A DNA stretch of 64,000 nucleotides from Lachnospiraceae bacterium (GCA_016286555.1 JAEETA010000002.1:62001-126000); one strand, 5' to 3'; counted from the stretch's first letter, positions 53,581 through 62,062 are shown. Notes: generated from the letters alone by a model not told the origin. Numbers and translations are program-made.

Positions 53581-53624
53581 ATTATCAAAACAAGCCATCG
53601 GAAAAACCTTCCGATGGCTTGTTT
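53581..53624 (-). terminator. Strong hairpin between the lipoprotein gene and agrB
   Basis: A perfect 16-bp stem (53588-53603 with 53609-53624) and a 5-base loop end in TGTTTTGATAAT on the transcribed strand. It lies 39 bases after the lipoprotein stop and should end or weaken the agrD-peptidase-lipoprotein transcript before agrB. Confidence 0.75.
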
Positions 53625-53662
53625 CCAAAAACTCGATTACCGCTTAAAGATGACTTTCGTTA

Positions 53663-54736
53663 TTACTTGCTGCATTCCATCACAAGAATTCCACCGGTAT
53701 CAGCATTTTCACAGAACAGAGCACCATCGTCATTCTGTTGAATATAAAGATATCTCCCTTCGCGAGAGTCAATCTTCTCCAACCCAGGCAACCGATAAAG
53801 AATCATTTCTTCTTTTGTATCAGCGAAAAGAAAATCATCTATCAATCCAATAGAAAAGAAATAATCAAGATCCAAAGTGCTAAAAGACTGATTTTCTAAA
53901 TCGTAAATTTGGATAAGATACTCATTGTAGTACCCATCTTTCCATGCAAGGAACCGGTGGTTGGAAAAAACAGATCCTATATCAGACAAGTCGCAATCTA
54001 TCTGGATTTCATCTCGTCCTTCCTTTTTGGATACTATTTTTATCTTACCATCTTCCGACTTGGTAGCATATGAATATGCACCATTACTCATCAATGGGAC
54101 CTCGAAGGGTGAGGATAAATATACCTTATCGTGGTAAGTATATATATGCCCATTTTCATATCCTCTCAGATCGTATCTGTCTCCATTCGGCTCATACCAA
54201 TAAAGTATCTCATCATACAAACATGGGCAAATAAGCCATCCGGCATCGCTGATATCCAATGATGAGAGTATCATTTGAGGATCTTCGTATGTTCCATTTT
54301 CGGACGATGAAGACGTCCATATGCAAAATCCATCCGCGCCATACTCCTGCCAATACACCCTCTTATCCGTCACAAAAATATCCACAATTGTAACCGGGTA
54401 AGAGGAATCATACCTATATACCAGACGATCTGTCCCTTTAAGGACGTCATAGATATGAATTTCTGTATTCAGATCCTCCGTAAAACGAAAACTTCCGTCG
54501 TACGCAGTCATTTGGTATTCAAAATAGGATGCGTAATCAATTGCGTAGACGATTGTTCCTTCCTTGTAATAAAATGTCGAGATTTCCGCATTATCATTCT
54601 TCGGAAGGACATATTCATTCAATTCAGGAAGTTGTGACTTGGCATCGGAGGCTTTCCCACAGCCGGAAAGAACAAGGGCCGAAAGCAGAATGAGTCCTTG
54701 TATGATAAAAAATCGCATTTTACTTTGTCTTTTCAT
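53663..54736 (-). CDS. Lipoprotein of unknown function in the agr-like block
   Basis: The 357-residue protein has a lipoprotein signal peptide with lipobox ALVLSGC (Cys about residue 26). The rest consists of repeated short strand pairs with Tyr, Trp and Asp turns (YAIDYASYFEYQ, IHIYDVLKGTDRLVY, RVYWQEYGADGF, ILYWYEPNGDRY, FLAWKDGYYNEYLIQIYDLEN, MILYRLPGLEK). This is a pattern suggesting a beta-propeller of roughly six or seven blades. It has no recognisable catalytic motif. It follows the C39-like peptidase gene by 60 bases and precedes a terminator. A surface-exposed binding or inhibitory role toward the peptidase or peptide signal is possible but unsupported beyond position. Confidence 0.75.
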   Translation of the reverse strand: MKRQSKMRFFIIQGLILLSALVLSGCGKASDAKSQLPELNEYVLPKNDNAEISTFYYKEGTIVYAIDYASYFEYQMTAYDGSFRFTEDLNTEIHIYDVLKGTDRLVYRYDSSYPVTIVDIFVTDKRVYWQEYGADGFCIWTSSSSENGTYEDPQMILSSLDISDAGWLICPCLYDEILYWYEPNGDRYDLRGYENGHIYTYHDKVYLSSPFEVPLMSNGAYSYATKSEDGKIKIVSKKEGRDEIQIDCDLSDIGSVFSNHRFLAWKDGYYNEYLIQIYDLENQSFSTLDLDYFFSIGLIDDFLFADTKEEMILYRLPGLEKIDSREGRYLYIQQNDDGALFCENADTGGILVMECSK

Positions 54737-54796
54737 TTTCCCATTTTTGAGTCGTCGAAAGCAAAGTCAGGTCACTCATCCCAATTCTGTCAAGCA

Positions 54797-55570
54797 TCAG
54801 TAAATGAAATACCTGCCGGACACACTGACCGTGGAATAAGCCTCTGACAGAGTAACGCTATGAACTCCATAATAACTATTGTTGTAATTGCAATCGACAA
54901 TACGCACCATATCGGTTGTACGATCCACATAGTCCAAACTCAGATAATGGCCGAGATTATGTCCTCCATAATAACCCAATGCTCCAGTCTTTGCATGCAA
55001 TACAACCGGTTTGCAATTTGTCAATGATGTTGCAATCGCCTGTTCAAACTGCGCCTCTGTCTTAGAAGCTCCCGTAGAATATACATAACTGGAATATCCA
55101 CTGGGCTTATAAGTATTAAGTGCGTCCGCTACCTGATATACATACAAAGATCCCTGACTGTCAACATTGTACGCTGTGTCTATGGTAGAAATCTTAGCCG
55201 CATCTGTTGAGCCGGGAACATTACCTGCTGCCCCCATACCGTATAGGCTCTGCAACACAGTTGTCGAACCACAGTTATAGGTTTTGGTTTGTTGGACATT
55301 TGTCACATATTGATAGCACACATTGCCTCCACCGCCCCTCGTTCCGACACGATTGGTTGCGTATACATTTTCCAGGAAATCAATTGCATACTCTGCCCCA
55401 TAATCAGATAACATCATCTGGAATTGCTGATCTTTTTCATACTCTTCATACACAGCAGAAAGATAATCCGGAATGATCAGTTTGGAGGCCTGACCGGCTT
55501 CAAAGGACAATTTACCAACTCCTGAAAAAGCAAGTGCTAAGCAAAAACCTAAAATAGTACTCTTAACCAT
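54797..55570 (-). CDS. Secreted C39-like (papain-fold) cysteine peptidase
   Basis: The 257-residue protein has a signal peptide (STILGFCLALAFSGVG, likely cut near AGQA) and a C-terminal domain resembling the peptidase C39-like family. The candidate Cys is in VQQTKTYNCGSTTVLQSLYG, with a Gln a few residues before it as oxyanion residue. The candidate His is in GGHNLGHYLSLDYVD, and the acid is in RIVDCNYN. There is no ABC transporter fused to it. A perfect GAGGAGGTAAACT site precedes the ATG. It starts 50 bases after the AgrD-like gene, which makes cleavage of the AgrD leader, of the signal peptide or of a competitor protein a reasonable hypothesis. Confidence 0.78.
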   Translation of the reverse strand: MVKSTILGFCLALAFSGVGKLSFEAGQASKLIIPDYLSAVYEEYEKDQQFQMMLSDYGAEYAIDFLENVYATNRVGTRGGGGNVCYQYVTNVQQTKTYNCGSTTVLQSLYGMGAAGNVPGSTDAAKISTIDTAYNVDSQGSLYVYQVADALNTYKPSGYSSYVYSTGASKTEAQFEQAIATSLTNCKPVVLHAKTGALGYYGGHNLGHYLSLDYVDRTTDMVRIVDCNYNNSYYGVHSVTLSEAYSTVSVSGRYFIY

Positions 55571-55620
55571 AGTTTACCTCCTCAAAGAATAATCGCAATC
55601 TTTTCCGCGAAAACCAGGCA

Positions 55621-55758
55621 TTACTTTTTCTTCAAATTCTTTACAGCTTTTGTCATTTTCGGCTGATACGTAAAAAACGGGCACGCCCCGCTGGCATAAT
55701 GTTTTGCCACTGCCACTACCAATATCTTTTCAAGATTACTCAACTTTTTGTTTTTCAT
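55621..55758 (-). CDS. agrD: AgrD-like cyclic autoinducer propeptide
   Basis: This 45-codon gene has an ideal ribosome site (AAAGGAGGAATCAGTAA before the ATG). The product has the three-part AgrD plan: an amphipathic basic N-terminus (MKNKKLSNLEKILVVAVAKH), a core ASGACPFFT, and a conserved-style tail YQPKMTKAVKNLKKK. The Cys at 26 plus four residues (CPFFT) aligns with CLWFT followed by HQPEEPKSL in the Clostridium perfringens AgrD and with the EPEVPKEL tail of staphylococcal AgrD. The predicted signal is therefore a five-membered thiolactone Cys-Pro-Phe-Phe-Thr with a short N-terminal extension. It is the first gene of a unit that continues with the C39-like peptidase and the lipoprotein. 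Confidence 0.88.
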   Translation of the reverse strand: MKNKKLSNLEKILVVAVAKHYASGACPFFTYQPKMTKAVKNLKKK

Positions 55759-55814
55759 TTACTGATTCCTCCTTTAAAAGATGTGGCCGTCTTCATCGAC
55801 CTGTTTATTGTTTT

Positions 55815-55820
55815 ATCATA
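55815..55820 (-). promoter_or_regulatory. Candidate -10 of the agrD promoter
   Basis: The minus strand reads TATGAT in an A/T-rich run 57 bases before agrD. The matching -35 position (CTCTTG at 55838-55843) is poor and lies in the promoter-proximal direct repeat, as expected for a promoter that needs an activator. Confidence 0.5.
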
Positions 55821-55838
55821 TATAAACACCCGGATCGC

Positions 55839-55868
55839 AAGAGGCGAAATTTGCCGCTAAACAGGCGA
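55839..55868 (-). promoter_or_regulatory. Direct-repeat operator upstream of agrD (candidate LytTR/AgrA site)
   Basis: AAGAGGCGA (55839-55847) and AACAGGCGA (55860-55868) are 8/9 identical and separated by 12 bases, a 21-bp period. LytTR regulators such as AgrA bind 9-bp direct repeats with this spacing. The site lies 81-110 bases upstream of the agrD start, and its proximal half overlaps the expected -35. Confidence 0.6.
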
Positions 55869-55887
55869 TTTTTCTGTGCATAAGAGC

Positions 55888-55918
55888 AAAAAAAGACTTC
55901 TCCTTTTACCAAGGAGAA
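55888..55918 (-). terminator. Intrinsic terminator after the TraX-like gene
   Basis: An 8-bp stem (TTCTCCTT at 55898-55905 with 55911-55918) and a 5-base loop are followed on the transcribed strand by TCTTTTTTT. It insulates the agr-like block from its upstream neighbour. Confidence 0.8.
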
Positions 55919-55962
55919 AGCCTTTCTACGTGTACTATATTTACCAATATCCTGTCAGGTTA

Positions 55963-56784
55963 TTACATTGGCAGCACCAGTACATTCAGAATCCCCAGGA
56001 TCAGCAGATGCACCGGATAAAAGCCGTAGAAGAAGTATTTAAACTGCCGTCCTCTCTTTCCATTGTAGAAGAGCAGGACGAAGAACGCAATAAACACGGT
56101 CCAGTAGATCTCCACGCAGAAGAAGAAAAAGAGGGCCCCCACGATGCACTGCAGGAGTTGTCTGCCCCGCAGAAGGTACAGCACCAGGATGGCTGCGACA
56201 CCCATCAGGTTGTAATCGGTCCGGAACAGCAGCGCAACTGCCATGGTACCGAAGGTGGCCACCAGACGGATGGCGATGCCCTGTCCGGTATAACCGGCTA
56301 CTGTCTCAGTGACACTTCCGTCAGAATTTACGGTCCGGTTCACCTTCCGGCAGTTTTCATCCGTGTACTGCAGTCCCCAGATGGCCAGCACACCCAGCAG
56401 CAGTGTCCAGAACACGTTCTGATGACTCCAATCCATATAGCTGCTCAGGAACGCCATATCGAAGGGCACCTCGGAGATCAGTGCAAAGATCAGCATGTTC
56501 CGGGCGTATTTGAACTTACTCTTCGTGTAGGTCATGCCCTCTACGATGAGGAAGCAATAGATAGGAAATGCGATGCGCCCGATGTAGCGCATCACATGGT
56601 CCACGGTCAGGGCGCCTGCCGGAAACCAGCTTACATTTGCATCGATCCAGCCGAATCTGGGCTCGATGAGAGATGCTGCCACATGATCGATCAACATGGT
56701 GATGACTGCAATGATCTTAATGGCACAGCCCGTCAGTTTTTGCCAGGAGTAGTGCTGATTTTTGGCCAGTAGCGCTTCTTTCAT
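55963..56784 (-). CDS. TraX family membrane protein
   Basis: The 273-residue protein is a multi-pass membrane protein of the TraX family, related to acyltransferase 3 proteins; TraX itself acetylates F-pilin. Family features are IKIIAVITMLIDHVAA, RYIGRIAFPIYCFLIVEGMTYTKS, ISEVPFDMAF and QNVFWTLLLGVLAIWG. In Firmicutes it is a chromosomal gene unlinked to conjugation, and its acceptor is unknown. GGGGGAGATC precedes the ATG. It lies downstream of engB on the same strand and ends just before a terminator. Confidence 0.9.
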   Translation of the reverse strand: MKEALLAKNQHYSWQKLTGCAIKIIAVITMLIDHVAASLIEPRFGWIDANVSWFPAGALTVDHVMRYIGRIAFPIYCFLIVEGMTYTKSKFKYARNMLIFALISEVPFDMAFLSSYMDWSHQNVFWTLLLGVLAIWGLQYTDENCRKVNRTVNSDGSVTETVAGYTGQGIAIRLVATFGTMAVALLFRTDYNLMGVAAILVLYLLRGRQLLQCIVGALFFFFCVEIYWTVFIAFFVLLFYNGKRGRQFKYFFYGFYPVHLLILGILNVLVLPM

Positions 56785-56804
56785 GATCTCCCCCTCACAC
56801 TCTC

Positions 56805-57482
56805 TCAGTCTTCGCTCTCGTTTGCCGCATTCACGGTCTCCGAAACCAGTGCTTCCGCAGGTATCACATCCACAGCTGCATCTTCCGCCGGATCCTCTTT
56901 CCGGATCAGCCCCTCGATCACCTGCCAGATTTCTTCCCGGCCCGCTTTGTTCAGGGCGGAAAAAGGCAGGATCAATGTATCCTTCCCAGCTTTCAAGGTC
57001 TCACGGATCAGTTTCTCCTGCTTTGCCACCTGGCTGCGCTTGATCTTGTCCAGTTTCGTGGCGATGATCACGGGCTTGTACCCGCTTTTGCAGATCCAGT
57101 CATACATGGCCACATCGTTTTCCGTGGGCGCATGCCGGATATCCACCAGCAAAAATACCGCCCGCAACTGCTTGGAGGTGCGGAGGTACTTCTCGATCAT
57201 CTTTCCCCATTTTTCCCGAGTGTCCTTGCCGGTAGCGGCATAGCCGTAGCCTGGGAGGTCCACGAAATAGAGGTCCGTATTTACTTTATAAAAATTGATG
57301 GTCTGCGTCTTCCCGGGCTGGGAGCTGGTGCGGGCCAGGTTCTTCCGATTCAGCAATCCGTTGATCAGAGAGGACTTGCCCACATTACTCCTGCCTGCAA
57401 AAGCCACCTCCGGGAGAGTGTTCTCCGGGAGGCGGCTGGTGATTCCGCAGACCGTTTCCAATGCTACTTGCTTAATAACCAT
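56805..57482 (-). CDS. engB: Ribosome biogenesis GTPase EngB/YsxC
   Basis: EngB is an essential GTPase for assembly of the large ribosomal subunit. The 225 residues show G1 GRSNVGKS at 30-37, G3 DLPGYG, and G4 TKLDK, with the family's SSQPGKTQTINFY switch region. The C-terminal 25 residues are an acidic tail (EDPAEDAAVDVIPAEALVSETVNAANESED) that most EngB proteins lack. It is 15 bases downstream of clpX, in the common tig-clpP-clpX-engB arrangement, though without lon. Confidence 0.97.
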   Translation of the reverse strand: MVIKQVALETVCGITSRLPENTLPEVAFAGRSNVGKSSLINGLLNRKNLARTSSQPGKTQTINFYKVNTDLYFVDLPGYGYAATGKDTREKWGKMIEKYLRTSKQLRAVFLLVDIRHAPTENDVAMYDWICKSGYKPVIIATKLDKIKRSQVAKQEKLIRETLKAGKDTLILPFSALNKAGREEIWQVIEGLIRKEDPAEDAAVDVIPAEALVSETVNAANESED

Positions 57483-57497
57483 ATCATTCGTGCGTTC

Positions 57498-58754
57498 TTA
57501 CGCACCCTGTCCCCGAATGACTTCGGGCTCTGCACCTTCCTCCACGCAATCCTTCGTGACTCGGCAGCTGGTGATGGAGGGATCCGAAGGGATCTCAAAC
57601 ATCACATCCATCATTGCCTTCTCCATAATGGAGCGCAGGCCTCTGGCGCCGGTCTTGTGCTCGAAGGCGCGGTGTGCGATGGCCGTCACGGCATCATCGT
57701 CGAAGGAAAGCTCCACACCGTCCATATCAAAGAGCTTCTGATACTGCTTGATCAGAGCGTTCTTGGGCTCACGCAGGATCCGGATCAGCGCCTCCTCGTC
57801 CAGTCCCTCCAGGGACACGGTGATGGGCACACGACCTACGAACTCGGGGATCAGGCCGAACTTGATGAGATCCTGGGTGGTCACCTGCTTCAGGATTTCA
57901 CCGATCTCACGGGTGGATTTCTTCGTGATCTCGGTGTTAAAGCCGATGGCCTTTCGATCCAGTCTGGTCTCGATGATCTGTTCCAGGCCGTCGAAGGCAC
58001 CGCCGCAGATAAAGAGGATGTTGGTGGTATCGATCTGGATCAGTTCCTGATGAGGGTGCTTTCTGCCGCCCTGGGGAGGCACGCTGGCAACGGTTCCCTC
58101 CACGATCTTCAGGAGTGCCTGCTGCACACCCTCACCGGACACGTCTCTGGTGATGGACACATTCTCGGATTTCTTCGTGATCTTATCGATCTCGTCGATG
58201 TAAACGATACCGTACTGGGCACGCTCCACATCATAATCCGCAGCCTGGATCAGCTTCAGCAGGATATTTTCCACATCCTCACCCACATAGCCGGCCTCCG
58301 TCAGGGTGGTGGCATCGGCGATGGCAAAGGGCACATTGATGATCTTCGCCAGAGTCTGGGCCAGGTAAGTCTTACCGCTTCCGGTAGGTCCCACCATGAG
58401 GATGTTGCTCTTCTGAAGCTCCACATCGTTCACGGACTTGGGAGCGGTAACACGCTTGTAGTGATTGTAAACTGCGACGGACAGGACCTTCTTTGCCTCT
58501 TCCTGGCCGATGACGTAATCATCCAGCCATGCTTTGATCTCTCTGGGCTTTAAGAGGTTGATGTCCTCCTTGATGCGGACCACCTCTTCCGATCCCTCGC
58601 CGAGCTCGTCGTCCAGGATATCGGCACAGGTGTCGATACACTCGTCACAGATATAGATTCCCGGAGGGCCCGCGATCAGGCGGCGCACCTCGGTATGGGG
58701 CTTTCCGCAGAAGGAGCAGCGGATCTTCTCCCCGGCCATCGGTTTCTTAGCCAT
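57498..58754 (-). CDS. clpX: ATP-dependent Clp protease ATPase subunit ClpX
   Basis: ClpX unfolds substrates and feeds them to ClpP. The 418 residues show the N-terminal zinc-binding domain (Cys13, Cys16, Cys36, Cys39) and the AAA+ module with GPTGSGKT near residue 125, Walker [11 protein letters not shown], and the pore loop region. Near residue 268 it has the IGFNTE loop that docks on ClpP. It follows clpP after 11 bases and precedes engB. Confidence 0.98.
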   Translation of the reverse strand: MAKKPMAGEKIRCSFCGKPHTEVRRLIAGPPGIYICDECIDTCADILDDELGEGSEEVVRIKEDINLLKPREIKAWLDDYVIGQEEAKKVLSVAVYNHYKRVTAPKSVNDVELQKSNILMVGPTGSGKTYLAQTLAKIINVPFAIADATTLTEAGYVGEDVENILLKLIQAADYDVERAQYGIVYIDEIDKITKKSENVSITRDVSGEGVQQALLKIVEGTVASVPPQGGRKHPHQELIQIDTTNILFICGGAFDGLEQIIETRLDRKAIGFNTEITKKSTREIGEILKQVTTQDLIKFGLIPEFVGRVPITVSLEGLDEEALIRILREPKNALIKQYQKLFDMDGVELSFDDDAVTAIAHRAFEHKTGARGLRSIMEKAMMDVMFEIPSDPSITSCRVTKDCVEEGAEPEVIRGQGA

Positions 58755-58765
58755 GGTATTTCTCC

Positions 58766-59368
58766 TTATTTCTTCTCGTCGGCGGAAGCATGCAGGGTGA
58801 TGACCTTATCTACCAGGCCGTACTCCTTTGCTTCCTCGGCAGTGAGCCAGTTGTCACGCTCGGTATCCTTGCAGACCTCTTCATAGGGCTTGCCGGTATT
58901 CTCGGACATGATGCGGTTCAGCTTCTCTCTGGTGCGCAGGATGTGCTTTGCCGCGATATCAATCTCGGTAGCCTGACCCTGGGAGCCGCCGGAGGGCTGA
59001 TGGATCATGATCTCTGCATTGGGAAGGGCGTAACGCTTGCCCTTGGCACCGCCGGAGAGCAGGAACGCACCCATGCTGGCAGCCATGCCGATACAAACGG
59101 TGGAAACATCGCACTTGATGTACTGCATGGTATCATAGATGGCCATGCCTGCGGTAACGCTACCGCCGGGGCTGTTGATGTAGAGATGGATGTCCTTCTC
59201 GGGATCCTCAGCCTCCAGGAACAGAAGCTGTGCCACCACGATGCTGGCGGAGGCGTCATTCACTTCCTCACCCAGGAAAATGATACGATCCTTCAAAAGG
59301 CGGGAGTAGATGTCATAGGATCTCTCGCCCTTACTGGTCTGCTCAATGACATAAGGTACTAAACTCAT
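58766..59368 (-). CDS. clpP: ATP-dependent Clp protease proteolytic subunit ClpP
   Basis: ClpP is the serine peptidase chamber of the Clp protease. With the start at 59368 it is 200 residues long and has Ser98 in [11 protein letters not shown], His123 in MIHQPSGG and Asp172 as the triad. AAAGGATATC precedes this ATG; the open frame upstream (45 bases) runs towards the terminator hairpin and is unlikely to be translated. clpX follows after 11 bases. Confidence 0.98.
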   Translation of the reverse strand: MSLVPYVIEQTSKGERSYDIYSRLLKDRIIFLGEEVNDASASIVVAQLLFLEAEDPEKDIHLYINSPGGSVTAGMAIYDTMQYIKCDVSTVCIGMAASMGAFLLSGGAKGKRYALPNAEIMIHQPSGGSQGQATEIDIAAKHILRTREKLNRIMSENTGKPYEEVCKDTERDNWLTAEEAKEYGLVDKVITLHASADEKK

Positions 59369-59407
59369 TTTGATATCCTTTCTGATCTCTCGATCCGTAC
59401 TGTACAT

Positions 59408-59463
59408 ATACAAAGAGGGAGCGGAACAGGACTAAGGCAACGCCTTTTCCGTCTCCGCTCCCT
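59408..59463 (-). terminator. Hairpin terminator between tig and clpP
   Basis: A 10-bp perfect outer stem (AGGGAGCGGA at 59416-59425 with 59454-59463) encloses a smaller GGC/GCC hairpin and is followed on the transcribed strand by CTTTG. The short T run suggests partial read-through into clpP. Confidence 0.65.
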
Positions 59464-59518
59464 ATTATAAACCTGTGATGCCGAAAGGGAAAGCAACTGT
59501 CAGTTCAAAGAACCGGAA

Positions 59519-60802
59519 TTACTTCTCTACGGCTGCGTCGGTCAGGAAGTCCATAGCCTTCTTGATGCGAACATCCTCGGAAACCTGCTTGCTTCCGTTC
59601 TCGCCCAGCATCTCCTTGACCTTGTCCACATCCAGAGCGTAAGCCTCTGCCATGGTCTTGAACTCGGACTCCAGATCCTCGTCGGTCACGGTGATGTTCT
59701 CTGCCTCGGCAACAGCCTCCAGAACCAGACGGGACTTGATGCGGGACTCAGCCTGGGGCTTCACCTGCTCCATCATCTTCTCTACGGTCATGCCGGTGTA
59801 CTGCATGTACATCTCGAAGGACATGCCCTGGCTCTGCAGTCTCTGTGCGTACTCGTTCACAATGCTGCGCTGCTCGGTCTCGATCATTGCCTCAGGGATC
59901 TCCATGGTAGCATTCTCGATGACCTTATCGATGACTGCATCCTGCTTAGCACTGTTTGCATCGCTGATCTTAGCGGTCTCAAGCTCTGCGCGGATGCTGT
60001 CTCTGTATGCGTCTACGGTGTCAAAGCCCTTATCGTCCACGAAGTCCTCATCCAGAGCGGGAACCTGCTTCTCCTTGATCTCGTGCACGGTGCACTTGAA
60101 GACTGCGGGCTTGCCTGCAAGGCTCTCCTCGTGATAGTCCTCAGGGAAACTGACATTAACGTCAACTTCCTTCTCTACCTCAACGCCTACCAGAGCCTCC
60201 TCGAAGCCGGGGATGAACTGGCCGGAGCCGATGGTCAGCTGATAATTGGTGCCCTTGCCGCCCTCGAAAGCAACGTCATCAACGAAGCCCTCGAAGTCCA
60301 GAACCACCTGATCGCCGTCTTTTACGGCACGATCGGTAACGGTCTCATAACGAGCCTGCAGATCCAGCTCCTTCTTGATCTTCTCCTCAACCTCTGCGTC
60401 GGTCACAGCGGTATCCTGCTTCTCTACCTCGATGCCCTTGTACTGGCCCAGGGTCACAGGGGGCTTGAGAGCAACCAGAGCGGTGAATACCATGGGCTTG
60501 CCTGCCTCAGCGGTAACCACTTCGATCTTGGGAGAGGATACGATGTCCTCACCGCACTCGTCGTATGCCTTCTCGTATGCATCGGGGATTGCCTCGTTGA
60601 CAGCGCCCTCCACGAATACATCCTTGCCGTACATCTTCTCGATAACGGCGCGGGTAGCCTTACCCTTTCTGAAGCCGGGAATGGAGATCTTTCCTTTTTC
60701 CTTGTTATATGCGGTCTGCAATGCCTTCTCGAAATCCTCTGCGGATACCTCGATGGTCAGCTTTGCCATGCTTCCTTCCAGTTTCTCAACCTGTACGCTC
60801 AT
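59519..60802 (-). CDS. tig: Trigger factor
   Basis: Trigger factor is the ribosome-bound chaperone and prolyl isomerase. The 427 residues show the N-terminal ribosome-binding domain with the signature ISIPGFRKGKATRAVIEKMYG, a central FKBP-type isomerase domain (DGDQVVLDFEGFVDD to FPEDYHEESLAGKPAVFKCTVHEIKEK), and the long helical C-terminal domain. Codons are strongly biased, as expected for high expression. It heads the tig-clpP-clpX-engB group. Confidence 0.98.
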   Translation of the reverse strand: MSVQVEKLEGSMAKLTIEVSAEDFEKALQTAYNKEKGKISIPGFRKGKATRAVIEKMYGKDVFVEGAVNEAIPDAYEKAYDECGEDIVSSPKIEVVTAEAGKPMVFTALVALKPPVTLGQYKGIEVEKQDTAVTDAEVEEKIKKELDLQARYETVTDRAVKDGDQVVLDFEGFVDDVAFEGGKGTNYQLTIGSGQFIPGFEEALVGVEVEKEVDVNVSFPEDYHEESLAGKPAVFKCTVHEIKEKQVPALDEDFVDDKGFDTVDAYRDSIRAELETAKISDANSAKQDAVIDKVIENATMEIPEAMIETEQRSIVNEYAQRLQSQGMSFEMYMQYTGMTVEKMMEQVKPQAESRIKSRLVLEAVAEAENITVTDEDLESEFKTMAEAYALDVDKVKEMLGENGSKQVSEDVRIKKAMDFLTDAAVEK

Positions 60803-60928
60803 CTGCGTAACCTCCTTCTAAATACTGACAATCTTGCAAATATCGCCACTCATCCATAGTGACAATCGCAAAGTATTTTATCAAATTTCCCCCCGATACG
60901 CAAGGAAAACCTGAAAAACTTACGGGCC

Positions 60929-62062
60929 TCAGTCGGAGACATCCACATCCGGAGATACATACACATGATAGTCGGGATATGCCTGCTGCACCGCAGCGCA
61001 GATGGCGTCCAGCCCCTCCTTCGGGTCGATATCAAAACTCAGCACCGCATCAAAGCGCATCTCCCGGGTCTCCTGGTCCAGATAAAAGCCGTGGAGCTGG
61101 ATCACGCCCTCCTGCTCCAGAACGATCCGACGGACATCGTTTTCGATCCGCGCCGCCTCATCGTCTTTTGTATTATAGGAATAAACACCTGCTGCCACCA
61201 GCACCACGCCGGTCTCCCGATGCACCTTGTCGGACAGACGTCTCGTAAGTCTGTCCACCTCCTTCACCGTCATGGTGTCGGGCAGTTCCAGGTGAACGGA
61301 AACATAATCCCTGTCGGGACCGTAATTGTACATGACCAGATCATAGGCACCACGCACTTCCGGGTCCTCCCGAAGCAGTTCCTTGATGCGAAGCGTGGTC
61401 TCCCGGTCTGCGCGAACCCCCAGGATCTCGTTGATGGTTTCGATCATCATTTCGATACCCGCACGAATGATAAAGAAGGAGATCAGAAGTCCCACAAAGG
61501 CCTCCAGAGAAAGCCCCGTGACCAGGAAAATAATGGCGGAAAGCAGGACGGATCCGGAGAGAACGGCATCAAAGAGTGCATCGGAACCGGATGCTACCAG
61601 AGAGCCGGAGTTCACCTCTTCTCCCTTTTTCTTCACATATCTGCCCAGCACCAGCTTCACAACCACCGCTACAGCGATGATCACCAGAGAAATCGTACCG
61701 TAATCCGGCTCCTCGGGATGAATGATATGCTTTATGGATTCCACGCCGGAAGTGATGCCGGCATAGAGGACGATCCCCGCCACCACCATAGCACTCAGGT
61801 ACTCGATCCTGCCGTATCCCAGGGGATGCTTCTTATCCGGAAGCTTCCCCGCAAGCTTCGTTCCCACAATGGTAATGATGGAGGACAGAGCGTCCGAGAG
61901 ATTGTTCACTGCGTCCAACGTCACGGCGATGGAATTTGCCAGAATGCCCACCGCAGCCTTAAAGGAAGCCAGCAGCACATTGGTCACGATGCCGATGATA
62001 CTGGTCCTGATGATGACACGATCTCTGCTGTTTTCTCTTCCCGTGGTTCCTTCTTTTTCCAT
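60929..62062 (-). CDS. Cation diffusion facilitator family transporter
   Basis: The 377-residue protein is a CDF-type efflux transporter for divalent metals, working as a proton antiporter in the membrane. About six hydrophobic helices occupy residues 15-210. Metal-site blocks are seen in VTLDAVNNLSDALSS (helix 2) and SDALFDAVLSG (helix 5). The C-terminal cytoplasmic domain (from about 220) is extended, with HLELPDTMTVKEVDRL and a second partial repeat to residue 377. The start is the ATG at 62062 after AAGGAGATCGCT. The metal (zinc, manganese or iron) is not predictable by eye. Confidence 0.92.
   Translation of the reverse strand: MEKEGTTGRENSRDRVIIRTSIIGIVTNVLLASFKAAVGILANSIAVTLDAVNNLSDALSSIITIVGTKLAGKLPDKKHPLGYGRIEYLSAMVVAGIVLYAGITSGVESIKHIIHPEEPDYGTISLVIIAVAVVVKLVLGRYVKKKGEEVNSGSLVASGSDALFDAVLSGSVLLSAIIFLVTGLSLEAFVGLLISFFIIRAGIEMMIETINEILGVRADRETTLRIKELLREDPEVRGAYDLVMYNYGPDRDYVSVHLELPDTMTVKEVDRLTRRLSDKVHRETGVVLVAAGVYSYNTKDDEAARIENDVRRIVLEQEGVIQLHGFYLDQETREMRFDAVLSFDIDPKEGLDAICAAVQQAYPDYHVYVSPDVDVSD

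Noticed and set aside
57132..58553. 473-codon plus-strand open frame opposite engB and clpX
   Set aside because: Both genes underneath are unmistakable housekeeping genes, and the antisense product has no domain or ribosome site.
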